From contig CP136061.1 in NCBI GenBank assembly GCA_032622095.1, positions 9,813,287-9,877,286 on the forward strand: a stretch of DNA of 64,000 nucleotides, written 5' to 3'. Numbering within the stretch: position 1 is the stretch's first letter; every line of letters begins with the position of its first letter. Shown here one piece after another: positions 1 through 10,941 of the stretch. Origin of the DNA: Siphonodentalium dalli. Its lineage: Eukaryota > Mollusca > Scaphopoda > Gadilida > Siphonodentaliidae. Both the position numbers and the translations under genes were made by a program. The notes under the pieces were generated by a model. That model searched no databases. It was not told the origin of the DNA and saw only the letters and a list, made by a program, of their open reading frames with translations.

Positions 1-339
1 GGGCATGGCAGGAGGGGGGGCAGAGCCTACAAAAAGGGCATTTTCTCCGCAAACTCGGGAAAATAACCATAAATTCATTGTGGCAAAATCCCTATTTTAA
101 TGGTATTTGTCGGTTTTTATGGCCGTTTTGTGATAAAATTGACAAAAAATTAATATTCCTTGTGAAATTGGTGGTATTTGGACCAAAAAAGTCACATTTT
201 GCTATAAAAACACGAGATTAAACACACAAAAAGCATTTTCTGTCTCCATAAAAAGGGCAAGTCCTGCCCCCGCTCTCCCCCCTTGGTCAAGGGCAGGGGG
301 TCAGCTGCCCCCTCTGCCCCCCCTCTTCCGGCGCCCCTG
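1..339 (-). mobile_element. Terminal part of a hAT-like non-autonomous element
   Basis: Read on the minus strand the segment begins CAGGGGCGCCGGAAG at 339, the CAGGGGCG start typical of hAT terminal repeats, followed by GC-rich and then AT-rich sequence without coding content. It abuts copia coding sequence at 340, so it probably inserted into, or replaced, the reverse-transcriptase part of that element. The other end lies outside the window, so the target duplication (expected 8 bp, AGCCTGCT at 340-347 on one side) cannot be confirmed. Confidence 0.4.
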
Positions 340-1131
340 AGCCTGCTGACCACATTCATCCACTTCATCATAAGTATCAAATGTTTTTAATTTTTCAAGT
401 TCAAGGATCTTAGCTTTCACACAAGTTGCATCATTTTGCTTTTCCTTTGGAACAAACGTTATCAGAGTTTCTTGATCACACACTTCCCACTCAACTTCTT
501 TTAGATCAATGCTAAATTGGTCACCAGCAGGAGATTCCATGTTGTACCAATATTTGTTTCCACCAGTAGCTTTACCAGCTCTCCCAAGAACAGAAACACA
601 AGTCCATTCTTCACTGTCTTTTGGCTGGTATCTAATCTTCATTCCAGTTCGTAGAGGGAGTGTTTCCGTAACATTAGTGTAATTTTTGTCCTTTATCAAG
701 GAAGAACTTTCACTAGAATCAAGCCCTTCAGCACACAGATACTCAGTCATTGAACTCACATCAACATCACTTTCAGAACATGCTTCCTTTTGACTATCAG
801 AAGGTTGTACCAGTATCTCATTTTTTCCAGTGTTTCTATCAAATGTCTCTTTATCTGCTGATTTTAAAGCTTTCATAAGTCGGTTGGGAGATACTCGAAC
901 AAATACGCTTCCGTGTCTGACAAAAACTAGCTTTCCGTCTTGAAAAACGACTTTTGCTGGTCCTAACCACATATCTCTTCCATCACGCTTATAGAATACT
1001 CTGTCACCATTCTCAAAAGTTTGTTCTGCTGCACACACCTTTCCTCTTAATGCTCTACGGAGTCTTTCGTCAGCCTCAGACTGAATGAAAGCTCTTCTCG
1101 CTGAATTGAGCGCATCAAGATGCTTTGACAA
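340..1131 (-). pseudogene. Copia integrase C-terminal region and pre-RT linker
   Basis: This is an open frame of about 265 codons, read from 1131 downwards. The first 90 residues match the copia integrase tail of marine invertebrate elements: a run KHLDALNSARRAF, then a basic stretch, then a small beta domain with RVFYKRDGRDMWLGPAKV and FVRHGSVFVRV that resembles the DNA-binding C-domain. A linker rich in Ser, Asp and Glu follows, then a block CVKAKILELEKLKTFDTYDEV that normally stands just before the reverse transcriptase. The frame then runs into unrelated GC-rich sequence at 339, so RT is lost. It belongs with the fragment at 1183-1978, from which it is separated by a frameshift. Confidence 0.8.
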
Positions 1132-1182
1132 AAATTTCTCTTGAACTGGAGTTATTCATTATGGCAGCTAAATTGTCTGTCA

Positions 1183-1978
1183 TTATATTAGGAATTTTTG
1201 GGTTAACTCCAAAAACCAACTGATAACTGCTGTAACCATTCCACATCTGAAGAGAATTTCTTGCCATAGTAGCCAGCATAACAGAATTTCATCAGAACAC
1301 TCATTATTGTCAGCTCTCAACTTTAGCAACATTGAGACTGTGATAGCATGAACCCTTTCACACAGTCCATTTTGAAATGGGCTGTAAGCAGCTGTAGAAC
1401 ATATTTCCACATCAAGTATTGAAGCCACCTCTCGCAATTCACCATTATTAAATTCTCCTCCATTATCATGCATAACAGATTTTATTACACCAAATGTTCC
1501 AATCCAATGTTTCACAATAGCATCAATAATCACACTTGAAGTTTTCCTGTCCACAAAAATAGACAACGTTAACCTTGACCACATGTCAATTATGTGTAAA
1601 ATCCAGCGATTGTTCCATTGCTTCAAGTCAATAGCCACACGTTCATTGAAGCTTTTCGCCATTGGAAAAGCAACAACCGGACGAGGAGGTGTCACAGCAT
1701 AAAGTTTACATATATCACAACTCTCTCTTATATCATCCAGAATATTATTAAATGTCTCTTGTCATGCTCCTGCATCTTTCAGAAGGGCAATTAATCTGTG
1801 GTTAGGAGGATGGGCAAACTGTCTGTGAAGCTTGTGAAGTACTTTATAACGTTCCTTCTCACATAGTTCTTTTAGATTGACACTGTACACTTCTTCATTT
1901 TGAATGTCACTCTGTAATTCTATGCAGTAATGGCCAGATGATGTTAGATTGAGAGAAACTTCCTTTCCGAGTATAGAA
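1183..1978 (-). pseudogene. Copia integrase, zinc-binding and DDE core domains
   Basis: The open frame 1695-1183 carries the catalytic triad in the form expected for retroviral-type integrases: Asp23 (AIDLKQW), Asp77 (MHDNGGEF) and Glu113 (NGLCERVHA), with exactly 35 residues between the last two. Upstream, 1860-1700 in broken frames, sit the parts of an HHCC finger (HRQFAHPPNH and SCDICK). A stop just before codon 1 of the open frame and a frameshift near 1260 show that it is decayed: the last 35 residues of the frame are out of register, and sequence like NSLQMWNGYSSYQLVFG continues in another frame. Integration of cDNA would be its role; here it is inactive. Confidence 0.85.
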
Positions 1979-1986
1979 GCTGAGTC

Positions 1987-3678
1987 TAGGGCTTCACGGT
2001 ATTTCGGTATTTAGTCATATCGCGATACTGTTTTTGACACCGTGTAGTCGATTTCACTTTATGCAAATAGTCGGTACATCGTAGCCGCCGGTGTGGATAT
2101 TAATACCGACGATATCTCAGTGTCAAGTATTTAGCAACCATCGACACCTCTGATGCTGAGACAAAGGCCATTGCTAACGGCTTCGGTTTAGCATGGCGTA
2201 AAAATTAATTATTTCTCACTGCTCCATAAGTGTTTGTCAACACACTGCGGACAATCAAGTCGGCATGCCTTATTGCATGGGCGGCAATTGATGTATATAC
2301 AGGCTGTTCTCAGCTCAATATTGCTGAAAGGTTTCCTGGTCAAATACAATAAAAAATGTGTGGTGTTTGTATAATCTGGAGAAACAATGACGCGTTCAAC
2401 AGCGCCACAAAATCGTATGCATTAGACGTATAACGGACTTCTATTCTATGCTTGTCACATTAGTTATCTTGTTTTGTTTGTACAATATAAAATATGAAAT
2501 CAATACATGTTTGCTGTTATTATTTACACGAGCGACTGTTAGCGTCATTTTTAATGTCATAAGCCACCCGCAGTTGGAAGTAGGCTTGTCAAAGTACCGC
2601 CGGTACCAAGGTAGTCGGTACCGGTACCGGTACTGCGTTGGAACCGCGGTACCGTACCGGTACTGGTGTTGTATTGTTTATTCCACTACATATCACACAT
2701 TTAAAAGAGTCTATTCTGTGGTAATTATTGGTAATGTATGGCACTTGGTGCCAGTTTTTGGTGATTGTTGTGGATGACAAATACAACCAAGTCAGACTAT
2801 CCTAATGCACGTATGCCACAGCAGCCACACATAAATGTGTGACATACATGCATTAGTATAGTCTGAAATAGTTGGATTTATCACCCACAACAATCACCTA
2901 AAATGTGCCATAATGTAGGCAGCCTGATAGGTGTTAAAACTTTTATGTTAGGGCTTCAGGCGCTCAAATACATACATCGGAAAGATGGGTATATATATAT
3001 ATGGTGAATGACAATTTAAACTGAAATAAATTTTATGTACCTGCAAGGCTGCAATCATTATATGTAAGTTATAATGTAACACACATTGAGTCAATGACAC
3101 ATATATACATTGTTGAATAAAATGATAACAGCTTCAAGACTCGGCATCCGCTGCCGCGTGCTTGATCCGTTGAGGCGTTGACACATAGTAGCATACCATA
3201 GTGCAAGCGGCAGTTGCGGCACACTTAAAAGAGCAAAGTTTCTTCAATTTTAATCGATCTATACTGATCTATTTACTTTTTTGGCGAGTACCGAGAACCG
3301 TCGGTACTGAGTATCAGAACCGGTACCGTTGAAACGGCCAAGTACCGCCGGTACCGGTACCGGTACTGGTACCGGTTGACAAGTCTGGTTGGAAGGGAAT
3401 TCCAGATTACGTCAGGCACTTATAAATATATCTATCCGTCGTATAAAGAACGAAACTCAGGACCATTTATATTAATTATTTATTGTATATACCTGTCAAA
3501 GCAACATGTGTTCATAATTATCATTATCAAATCAATAATGCTATATTTTTGTCTGCTTGCTACTAGTATCATTCTCAAACAGTTCTACTCAAATGTATTG
3601 GTGACGATATTTAGTCATATCGCGGTATCATTTTCAATACCGTAGTCGGTATTAAAATCCGGATACTGTGAAGCCCTA
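1987..3678. mobile_element. Non-autonomous hAT-like element in the copia integrase
   Basis: The termini are inverted (TAGGGCTTCACGGTAT at 1987 against the reverse complement of ATACTGTGAAGCCCTA ending at 3678). The 8-bp sequence GCTGAGTC stands on both sides (1979-1986 and 3679-3686), the duplication length of hAT transposons. Subterminal stretches (TTTAGTCATATCGCG and similar) are also shared by both ends. I see no transposase. A second element is nested inside. Confidence 0.85.
2581..3387. mobile_element. Second hAT-like element nested in the first
   Basis: The ends are inverted (TAGGCTTGTCAA at 2581, and TTGACAAGTCTG ending at 3387). The 8-bp duplication GTTGGAAG lies at 2573-2580 and 3388-3395. 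Both ends carry runs of GGTACCG (2599-2665, 3290-3376). The interior holds an imperfect inverted repeat (about 2705-2925) centred near 2815, probably the mark of a further foldback element. There is no transposase ORF. Confidence 0.82.
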
Positions 3679-3686
3679 GCTGAGTC

Positions 3687-4141
3687 ATTTTCCAAATCAA
3701 GTTTCACCTGGACCCGCTTCCTTTGACAGTAATAACGGTATATCAGATTCCACAACATCCGTTTTTATTTTGACTTTCACTTCAACTAACTTTGCCGGAA
3801 TAGTATATTCTGCAACAGATTTCAACTGAGTTCCACCACCAAACTTGAAAATCCTTACACCTTCTTCGCACTGAACCTCGTTTCTGTCCTCTGATGCCAG
3901 TGAGTCAAGGTACCTCTGATGCCAGTGAGTCAAGGTACCTCTGAAGCCACGCTTTGCCACAGACAGTGCTCGAGCATGCACTGTCCAAAACAGCACAATT
4001 CCTTGCTTCATCTTCTAGTTGAATAACATCAGATTTGTCACCCGTGAAGAGTACAGCAAATTCATTACTTGGTGATTCATTGTGAACAACATTGACAGTA
4101 GATGTCTTGGAGAGATTTTCCCAACTATCTGGACAAATTCT
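3687..4141 (-). pseudogene. Copia protease remnant
   Basis: On the minus strand an Asp-Ser-Ala triplet at 3985-3977 (context AVLDSACSSTV) marks the retropepsin active site of this copia family, and downstream the frame 3900-3697 reads IKTDVVESDIPLLLS, the C-terminal half of that protease. The two halves are out of frame because the 25-bp stretch around GTCAAGGTACCTCTGATGCC is tandemly duplicated (about 3888-3937). The continuous open frame 4011-3697 is therefore partly a wrong-frame reading. The protease would have processed Gag-Pol. Confidence 0.75.
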
Positions 4142-4957
4142 TTAAATATGTCGGAACGAACCACATGAGCTGCAGCGAATAGGCTGTCCATCACTTCCTA
4201 AAGGATTGACATTACGAGAAACGTTAGGTCTTACATATGAAGAAGAAAAGATTGATCCAGCATTCCAAGAGTTGTTTTGAGTTCTCCTTCCACGAAAGTT
4301 TCCACGCTGGTATGGCCTCCTGGGTCTCCTCTGATATCCATGATATCCCTCTGAATAATATACATCATCAGGCTCTGTTTTAACATGGGCATTTTCTGTA
4401 GAACTACTACCGATACCAAATGAATCTCCTTTGAACTTTTTCAGAGACTTCTTTGCTTGCTCATATAATGTATTTCTAGCTTCATAGTCCATTCCTGTCA
4501 TAACCAGCATTTTTTCTGCTTTCTTTATGTTGGATCTCTTCAGAAGCTTGAATGCCAGTATTTCTGATGGCAACTCTAAGCCTTTTTTCACAATTTGATT
4601 GTACTTTTGATCAAAGTTTATGATGAACTCAGATATACACTCCCCATCACTTATTTTATAGTCCTCAAAGTCTTCAAATTTCTCCCATGTATCTTCTAGG
4701 TCATCTTTTCCCAACGTTTTTTCCAAGAATTTCACCAAGGTATCATCAAGTCCATCATCTTTCTTTAAATCAGCAAGTGAGATAGAGTCAAACACTTGCT
4801 CCCGAATTCTTGTGTCATCACTTTCTGGCAAAGTAAGCGCAATTGCTATACCCTGTTTCTTCTTATCCAATTCGGTTATTTCTCTCCAAGCTAACAATTC
4901 TTGCTTGAATCGCTCGAAATTCTGATTAAATCTTGGCGGGTCTATTCTCATCGCCAT
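4142..4957 (-). pseudogene. Copia Gag (nucleocapsid polyprotein)
   Basis: This is a 271-codon frame beginning with Met at 4957. The N-terminal two thirds are the alpha-helical copia Gag domain; segments such as FNQNFERFKQELLAWREIT, SEFIINFDQKYNQI and LPSEILAFKLLKRS are characteristic. An Arg/Gly-rich basic tract follows (about residues 205-245), then a CCHC zinc knuckle starting CSSCGSFRH. A TAA stop falls between the His and the last Cys of the knuckle, so the frame ends one residue after the His. In the intact family Gag continues into the protease in the same frame. Its role was virus-like particle formation and RNA packaging. Confidence 0.85.
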
Positions 4958-5084
4958 TTTTCAGTTTCTTTTTTGTCTTCTTCTGCCGCTTTAAAACGCC
5001 TTTAGTCGTAGTTTTCGCTAAGCAAACTTCGTTTTACTGAGTTGTATTTGCAGCCACCCAGAACGCATGTAACTTATTTTCTCG

Positions 5085-5095
5085 CTCTGCTACCA
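5085..5095 (-). other. Primer-binding site of the copia element
   Basis: The minus strand reads TGGTAGCAGAG, complementary to the 3' end of initiator methionine tRNA, the usual copia primer. It lies two bases from the proposed LTR end and 130 bp ahead of the Gag start, as expected. Confidence 0.6.
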
Positions 5096-5097
5096 TT

Positions 5098-5253
5098 TGT
5101 TAAACTGGTATTACGCAGACTTACGCTGTATTTTATCGCCAACATTCTTTCATCGCTACGGACGCTCACTCTATTCATCACTTCCTGTCGGTCCGTTCTA
5201 TTAGCGATTTGTACACATTTATTACACTGTGGCTGGCTGGCAGTGGATCAACA
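5098..5253 (-). repeat. Putative 5' LTR of the copia element
   Basis: On the minus strand this 156-bp segment starts TGTTGATCC and ends TTTAACA, the TGTT...AACA border of many copia LTRs, directly next to the primer-binding site. Length fits short copia LTRs. The second LTR is not in the window, so identity cannot be tested here. Confidence 0.5.
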
Positions 5254-5748
5254 CATCTGGGTATTATTTAACCATTTTTAGTTCAAATTTACTTTGTAAA
5301 GTTTGAGCCAACTTTACTTTGTAAAGTTTGAGCTATTGCCATGGCTTGGTATCTGTCGTCTGTGTATGTGTATGTGTGAGGCGTCAACAATACAGGCTAC
5401 ATGTCTTACCTTTGGTACCACGAATCACCGTAAAATGTATCGTTTCCGTGTTTACTGGGTTATCTATACATATATTTATTTCTTATTATAGCATGTTTAT
5501 CTATTGCAATTTATGTTTATTTTGTAGTTTATTGAATAAAGTTTAAGTAATCAGTAATGAGGTGTTCGGGTCTCGATAACTCTTACTGACGGCGGCAATA
5601 TATTCCGATGGTTTTGCGATTTTCTGTAAACCGAACACCTCTATAAACCGAACAGAATGGCCGGTCCGAAGGGTGTTCGGTTTAGAGGTTTTACTGTAAA
5701 GCTAATGCATTGCTAGCCTCAAATTATGTGAATAATATACATTTTCAG
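5254..5748. other. Gene-free stretch with dispersed repeats
   Basis: It contains two short copies of AACTTTACTTTGTAAAGTTTGAGC (near 5285-5330) leading into TTGAGCTATTGCCATGGCTT, which recurs at 11850. At 5566-5698 there is a GC-richer piece ending GGTTTAGAGGTTTTACTGTA, which resembles the terminal repeat of pogo/Tc1-type MITEs. No gene is seen. Confidence 0.5.
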
Positions 5749-5913
5749 ATTGAAAGAAAATCATATGATCAGAAGATAGACATATATGCCCTCGGCTTGA
5801 TCCTGGTTGAGCTACTTTCCCCTTCAAGATCCGAACAAGAGAAGTTTACTAAACTGCAAAATATCAGGGGCCACATATTCCCGCCAGACTTTCTCACTGA
5901 ATTTGGAACAGAG
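5749..5913 (+). CDS. Exon: kinase C-lobe, eIF2-alpha-kinase type
   Basis: This internal exon of 165 nt (55 codons, phase 0 at both ends) is bordered by a polypyrimidine/AG acceptor (CATTTTCAG) and a GAG|GTAAGG donor. The peptide contains KIDIYALGLILVELL, kinase subdomain IX with its Asp and Gly, followed by a segment with LQNIRGHIFPPDF. That last pattern (short insert, then a hydrophobic-Pro-Pro block) is what I know from eIF2-alpha kinases (PKR, PEK, HRI) and unlike RIP or Raf-type kinases. The N-lobe, catalytic loop and activation loop are not in the window and must lie upstream, or have been lost. The next exon in phase is 10812-10941. Confidence 0.8.
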
Positions 5914-6922
5914 GTAAGGCCAATTTTCGTTACTTTGATTACATAACTACCCAAATCCAAACATTGTTGTTGTTTGCAGTACACCTGAGCTCTTCTGAGG
6001 ACAGATAATTTGTGTGGATGGTACTTAGGTGATAGGATTCATATTTATAACCAGGGGTTTTAGATATTCTTCAAAAGAATCCAAAGGGTTCTTGGATGAA
6101 AGGATATTAAGGGAATCTGATATTCTATTGATAATAGAAGTCAACCAGTCAGAAAGGGGTGGATCTTGGGGACAGTTTCTTCACCTATCAGTTCACTGAA
6201 ACTCCTAAACAATTATTCTGAAACCACACTTAACCCTTTAATTGTAATGAATGTGTATATAATGTAATACAAAGACTCACCGATAGAATATTTTGTGCTG
6301 GTGCAAACAGTGTCGAATCAACAACAATAGTAGATAGCAAATAATACTGCTTATCAATAGGAGGTTTGGATTTCAAGAGGCCGGGTGATGACGTATATCT
6401 CCCACAATTCCGTAGTTCTGCTGAACTCCGTGAACTTCTGCTCCTCTTCGTGTGTTTCCGGTGAGATCCGGCACCATCCCTATAGAGTTACCTTTCTTCA
6501 GTTAGCTAACCAAAGAGGCCTCACGTCCATTACTTAAAAACCCATAAATATAACATAATGACTAGAGCTTCCTGAAAGTTTTTGAAAACCCTGTGTCAAT
6601 GCATATTCTTATAGATGTGAGTCACCCATAAGGTGCCTTGCATATATAAGAGAATAAATGCATTGACATAACAATATTTACCTTGACCTTGTAAGTTAGT
6701 GCATTCTTTATATATGCTTGGCTCCCTATGGGAGACTAGAATATATAAGAGAATTCACTGGCACAGGGTCTATAATGCTGCACCAGCACAGCTCCCGTCA
6801 TGAAATGGACCAGTAAGTCAAAAAGAGGAGGAGTCAGGGCATTTAACATTTTCTTTCAATGATTTCCAGATTTCCTAATACATTTATTCCACTATCAAGT
6901 TTGGAAATAGTGTCCAACATTT

Positions 6923-7008
6923 GGAGAATGAGTTCCCCAGAGGGTGAATTTAGTGATGCTACCGTGGGGTAGCATCACCAAAGTTACCCTCTGGGGACCT
7001 CATTCTGC
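6923..7008. repeat. Palindromic MITE (AGAATGAGGTCCCCAGAGGG family), copy 1
   Basis: The two halves (GAATGAGTTCCCCAGAGGGT and its near reverse complement ACCCTCTGGGGACCTCATTC) flank a short centre. The same palindrome occurs at 20041-20133, 31928-32020 and 32205-32297, and as a half at 10630-10690. Confidence 0.75.
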
Positions 7009-7179
7009 ATTGGCATCATTTTCTGGGAAGTATCGATACATTGTTTTTTGTTACTTTTTCCTTCTGTTCAGTTAAATTTCTTCTTATCTGTAGTCTCAAA
7101 TTAACATTGTTAGCTCAACTTTATTTTAACTCAACTTAACAACGTAAAGTTTGATTGGCATCCGTTGCCCATGCATATG

Positions 7180-8580
7180 TGCATACGTGCGTCAACAAGT
7201 TCCTTTGGCACGCTCTACGTGTCAGGCCGCATCCCTTATCCGATCTTCACCAAACTTCAAATGTAGCTTCAGGGTGACCTATTGATCGGAGTTATCAAAT
7301 TTTTACGAATTTTGATGAAAAACATGGCCACCAGCAACCATTTTTGATTTCAAATTTGAATTCATCGGCACACCCTACAGCCCGTATTTATGGCTGGATC
7401 ATTTTTTTTATTTTGCAGGCACGATTGTGATTACATGTAGATGGGGAGCTATCAAATTTGAATGATTTTTGATAAAAAACATGACCGCCCACAGCCATTT
7501 TTGTTTTATTCTTTGCATGACTAAATCCTTTGGTAAACCCTACAGACCACATCCCTCATCCGATAATCACCAAACTTCATTTGGATCTTCGGGGCGACCT
7601 CTAGACGGGAGCCTCTTAATTTGACCAAAATGTTTTGAAAAACATGGCCGTCATTGGCCATCTTGTAATTTACTCTTTGTATGACTAAATCCATTGGCAC
7701 ACCCTATCTCATCCTATCATCACCAAACTTCATATAGATCTTTGGGGTGACCTCTAGATGGGAGCCATGTATTTTGACTGAAATTTGTTAAAAAAAACAT
7801 GGCTGCCAGCAGCCATCTTGGATTTCAAATTTGAATCCATCGGCACACCCTGCAGCCCGCATTTATTGAAGAATTGATTTGAAAATTTACAGGCATGTTT
7901 AGAATCACCTCTAGACGGGAGCTATAAAAGTTTAACAATTTTCAATGAAAAATATGGCCGCCGGCAGCCATCTTGGATATTACTCTTTGCATGACTAAAT
8001 CCTTTGGCACACCCTACAGACCACATTCCTCATTTGATGATCACCAAATTTCATATGGATCTTCGGGGTGACCTCTAGATGGGAGCCTCTTAATTTGACC
8101 GAAATTTTTTTTTAAACATGGCCACCAGTGGCCATCTTGTAATTTACTCTTTGTATGACTAAATCCATCGGCACACCCTACAGACCACATCCCTCATCCG
8201 ATCATCACTAAACTTCATACAGATCTTCGGATGACCTCTAGATGGGAGCCATGTATTTTGACCGAAATTTGTAAAAAAAACATGGCCGCCAATGGCCATC
8301 TTGTAATTTACTCTTGTATGACTAAATACATCGGCGCACCATACAGACCACATCGTCATCCGATCATCACCAAACCTTCATATGGATCTTCTGGGTGAGC
8401 TCTAGAATGGAGCCTCATAGTTTGATCGAAATACGTTGAAAAACATGGCAACCAGTGGCCATCTTGGAATTTACTCTTTGTATGACTAAATCCTTTGGTG
8501 CACCCTACAGACCACATCCCTCATCCGATCATCACTGAACTTCATATGGATCTTCAGGTTAACCTCTAGTTTACTTTCCC
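7180..8580. repeat. Diverged tandem array of ~165-bp repeats
   Basis: About eight monomers each run through GGCACACCCTACAGACCACA, TCACCAAACTTCATATGGAT, GACCTCTAGATGGGAGC, AACATGGCCGCCAG.GGCCATCTTG and TTTACTCTTTGTATGACTAA. The monomers differ clearly from one another, so the array is older than the related one at 11930-12900 and 15569-17110. Two further monomers lie at 9965-10400. Confidence 0.75.
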
Positions 8581-8725
8581 TCTTCTTTATCATTCTATTC
8601 ATTGTTCAGCCAAAAATTAACTCCTCCCAAGTTGAGCTACAGTGTCATTGACACTTTCATTTAATTTTACAGGCACGAATGTGTATAGCACCTGTAGATG
8701 GGAGCTATCAAATTTGACTGATTTT

Positions 8726-9140
8726 TAGCTCACCTGAGACGAAGTCTCCGGTGGAGCTATAGTCATCACTTCTCGTCCGTCGTCGGTCCATCCGTCCGTC
8801 GTACCGTCCGTCCATCCGTCTGTCAACAATTCTTTAAACATCTTCTCCTCTGGAACCGTAAGATCGAATGAGTTCATATTTGGTGTGGATGTTCCCTAAG
8901 TGACTCACATTCAGATTTGTTCAAATGAGGTCACTGGGTGAAATAGTTGAGAAGCCAGGGCCATAACTCTTTCCCTCCAATACCATAGTAATTCTTTTAA
9001 ACATCTTCTCAAATACCATCAGGCCAAATGGTTTCTTATTTGGTACGAAGGATCCTTGGGGGACTGGGATTCAGATTTGTACAAATGAGGTCACTGGGTC
9101 AAATGTGGGCGGGGCCAGGGACATAACTCTTAAAAAAAAA
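8726..9140. repeat. Dispersed repeat (AGCTCACCTGAGACGAAGTC family)
   Basis: It begins AGCTCACCTGAGACGAAGTC, continues through a GTCCGTCC-rich stretch and then two degenerate copies of a unit with TTCAGATTTGTTCAAATGAG. A close copy lies at 31045-31420 and weaker relatives at 9670-9960 and 32390-33070. No coding content is seen. Confidence 0.65.
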
Positions 9141-10811
9141 AATTTGATTGAACTAAAAACTTTTTTTGAGATTTATCTCCTTGTTCAATTTAACAAAACC
9201 AAAATTTTATTTTTTAAATTAATTTTTTATTTTAATTGAGATTAATTTCTTGCCCAATTTAAAAAAAAAACAACACAATTATAACATCCACCAGGGAGAC
9301 TTGACTCAACCAAATTTGGTTTAAATCAGTCTAAAATCAAGAACATGCAAACAGCAGAAACTCAGGCTCTATGAGATGAGGAAGGTGCCTGCAATCCAGA
9401 ATGTTTACCATATAGAAGTCACATTGATTATAAAGTAATAAATGAAATGGCAGCGTTAACAATGGAATGACAACTTTGATTAATAGCCTAAATTTCTCTG
9501 TCTGTTAGAGAGTTTGTATATAAATGACCAATGGTTTATGATAACACACTCCACTCCCAAGGTCAAGTGTGAATGATGAATCTGACAGTTAGGCCAGTAA
9601 AACTAAATACCTGTTTTATCAGGCGATTACGTATGGGAAACTGGATGAGAAGAAGGAGGCATTTTCTTAGCTTACCTGAGATGAAGAATTGAGACATATT
9701 TTGTGTGGATAGTCCCTCGGTGGCTGGGATTCAGTTCTGTTCAAATGGGGGTCACATGGTCAAAAAAGTGGCATAGCTAGGGACCTAACTCTTTCCATCC
9801 ATAGTAATTCTTAAAACATCTTCTCAAGAATCATCGGGGCTATTTAGCTTATAATTGGTATGGAAGGTTTTTTGGTGACAGGGATACAGATGTGTTAAAA
9901 TGAGGTCACCTTGTCAAATAAGGGCGGAGCCAGGGACGTAACTTGTCCTTCCATTGTAATTCTTAAAATGTATTTCAAATTTGAATCCATCGGCACACCC
10001 CGGAGCCCGCATTTACTGGAGAATTGATTTGAAAATTTACAGGCATGTTAAAGAATCCCCTCCCATCCAGCTATCAAATTTGAGCTATTTTCGATGAAAA
10101 ATATGGCGTCTGCAACCATCTTGGATTTTATTCTTTGCATGACTAAATCCTTGGGCACACCCTGCAGACCACATTCCTCATCTTATGATCATCAAACTTT
10201 ATATATGAAACTTCAGTGTGACCTCTAAATGGGAGCCTCCTATTTTGAACAAAAACTTTGAAAAACATGGCTGCCAGCAGCCATCTTGGAATTTACTCTT
10301 TCTATGACTAAATCATTTGGTGCACCCTACAGACCACTTCCTTCATCCGATTATCACCAAACTTCATATGGATCTTCGAGGTGACCTCTAGTTTATTTTC
10401 ATTCTTCTTTACCACTCTATTCATTTCTCAGCAAAAAATTGACTCCTTCCAAAGTTGAGCTACAGTGTCATTGACACTTTCAATTTTAGTTACCATTTCC
10501 TTTCTTTTCAGTTTCTATATCCCATAATTTGCAGAAGATAAAATGCATAATCGAGGTGACTAATGGTTGAACATCAACTTCAACTAGGGAACTTCAATCT
10601 GATCAATCTGATCGCAGGTCTTCCATAGCAGTTAAGGTCCCTGGAGGGTGAATTTGGTGATGCTAGCCTGCTGTGCGGGATATCGTCACTATATCACAAT
10701 CTATATTAAAAATTAATTAATTAAAATTACTGATTAATATACAGTATGGGGGAGGGGGCTACAACCTGGAAACCACATATAAATTGTTTCTTAGCTCCTT
10801 TTCTTTTGCAG

Positions 10812-10941
10812 GCACATCTTAGTTTATGTTTCTGTGAATTTATAAAGAAGTTGCTGACAATCAACCCACAAGAGCGGCCTGATTGTGATGAAATACTTAA
10901 CTCGTTGAATTCTCTACATGTCAAAGAATCAAAGGGGAAAC
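10812..10941 (+). CDS. Exon: end of the kinase domain (subdomain XI)
   Basis: The acceptor is TTCTTTTGCAG at 10811. The exon starts in phase 0, matching the donor of the exon at 5749-5913. The peptide contains EFIKKLLTINPQERPDCDEIL, kinase subdomain XI with its invariant Arg in the ERP triplet, closing the C-lobe. The proposed donor is AAAC|GTAAGG at 10941, giving 130 nt and phase 1. That phase fits the RHIM-like exons (13319, 17548). Without splicing the frame would run on to 11048, which is less likely. Function: with the upstream exons, a Ser/Thr kinase probably acting in stress or antiviral signalling. Confidence 0.75.

Larger units (their letters stand above)
340..5253 (-). mobile_element. 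Broken Ty1/copia LTR retrotransposon
   Basis: On the minus strand the parts come in copia order: a putative 5' LTR (5253-5098), a primer-binding site (5095-5085), Gag (4957-4142), an aspartic protease remnant (about 4120-3690), integrase (about 1978-1183), and the integrase C-terminal region leading into the start of reverse transcriptase (1131-340). Integrase before reverse transcriptase marks copia rather than gypsy. The element is dead: it has a stop in the Gag zinc knuckle, a 25-bp duplication in the protease, a frameshift in the integrase and a 1.7-kb hAT insertion. Its 3' half (RT, RNase H, 3' LTR) is missing from the window. Confidence 0.88.
5914..10811. other. Intron with repeat arrays and MITEs
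   Basis: This 4.9-kb interval joins the two kinase exons. It holds a MITE-like inverted repeat with ATATATAAGAGAAT motifs (about 6600-6775), a palindrome (6923-7008), a diverged array of 165-bp repeats (7180-8580), a dispersed repeat starting AGCTCACCTGAGACGAAGTC (8726-9140, with a related piece at 9665-9960), and two more 165-bp monomers (9965-10400). No coding sequence was recognised. Confidence 0.55.

Noticed and set aside
2448-2786. Tyr/Arg-rich frames around the GGTACCG runs
   Set aside because: They lie in the terminal repeats of the nested hAT-like element.
4231-4419. Second frame overlapping Gag
   Set aside because: Shadow of the Gag frame.
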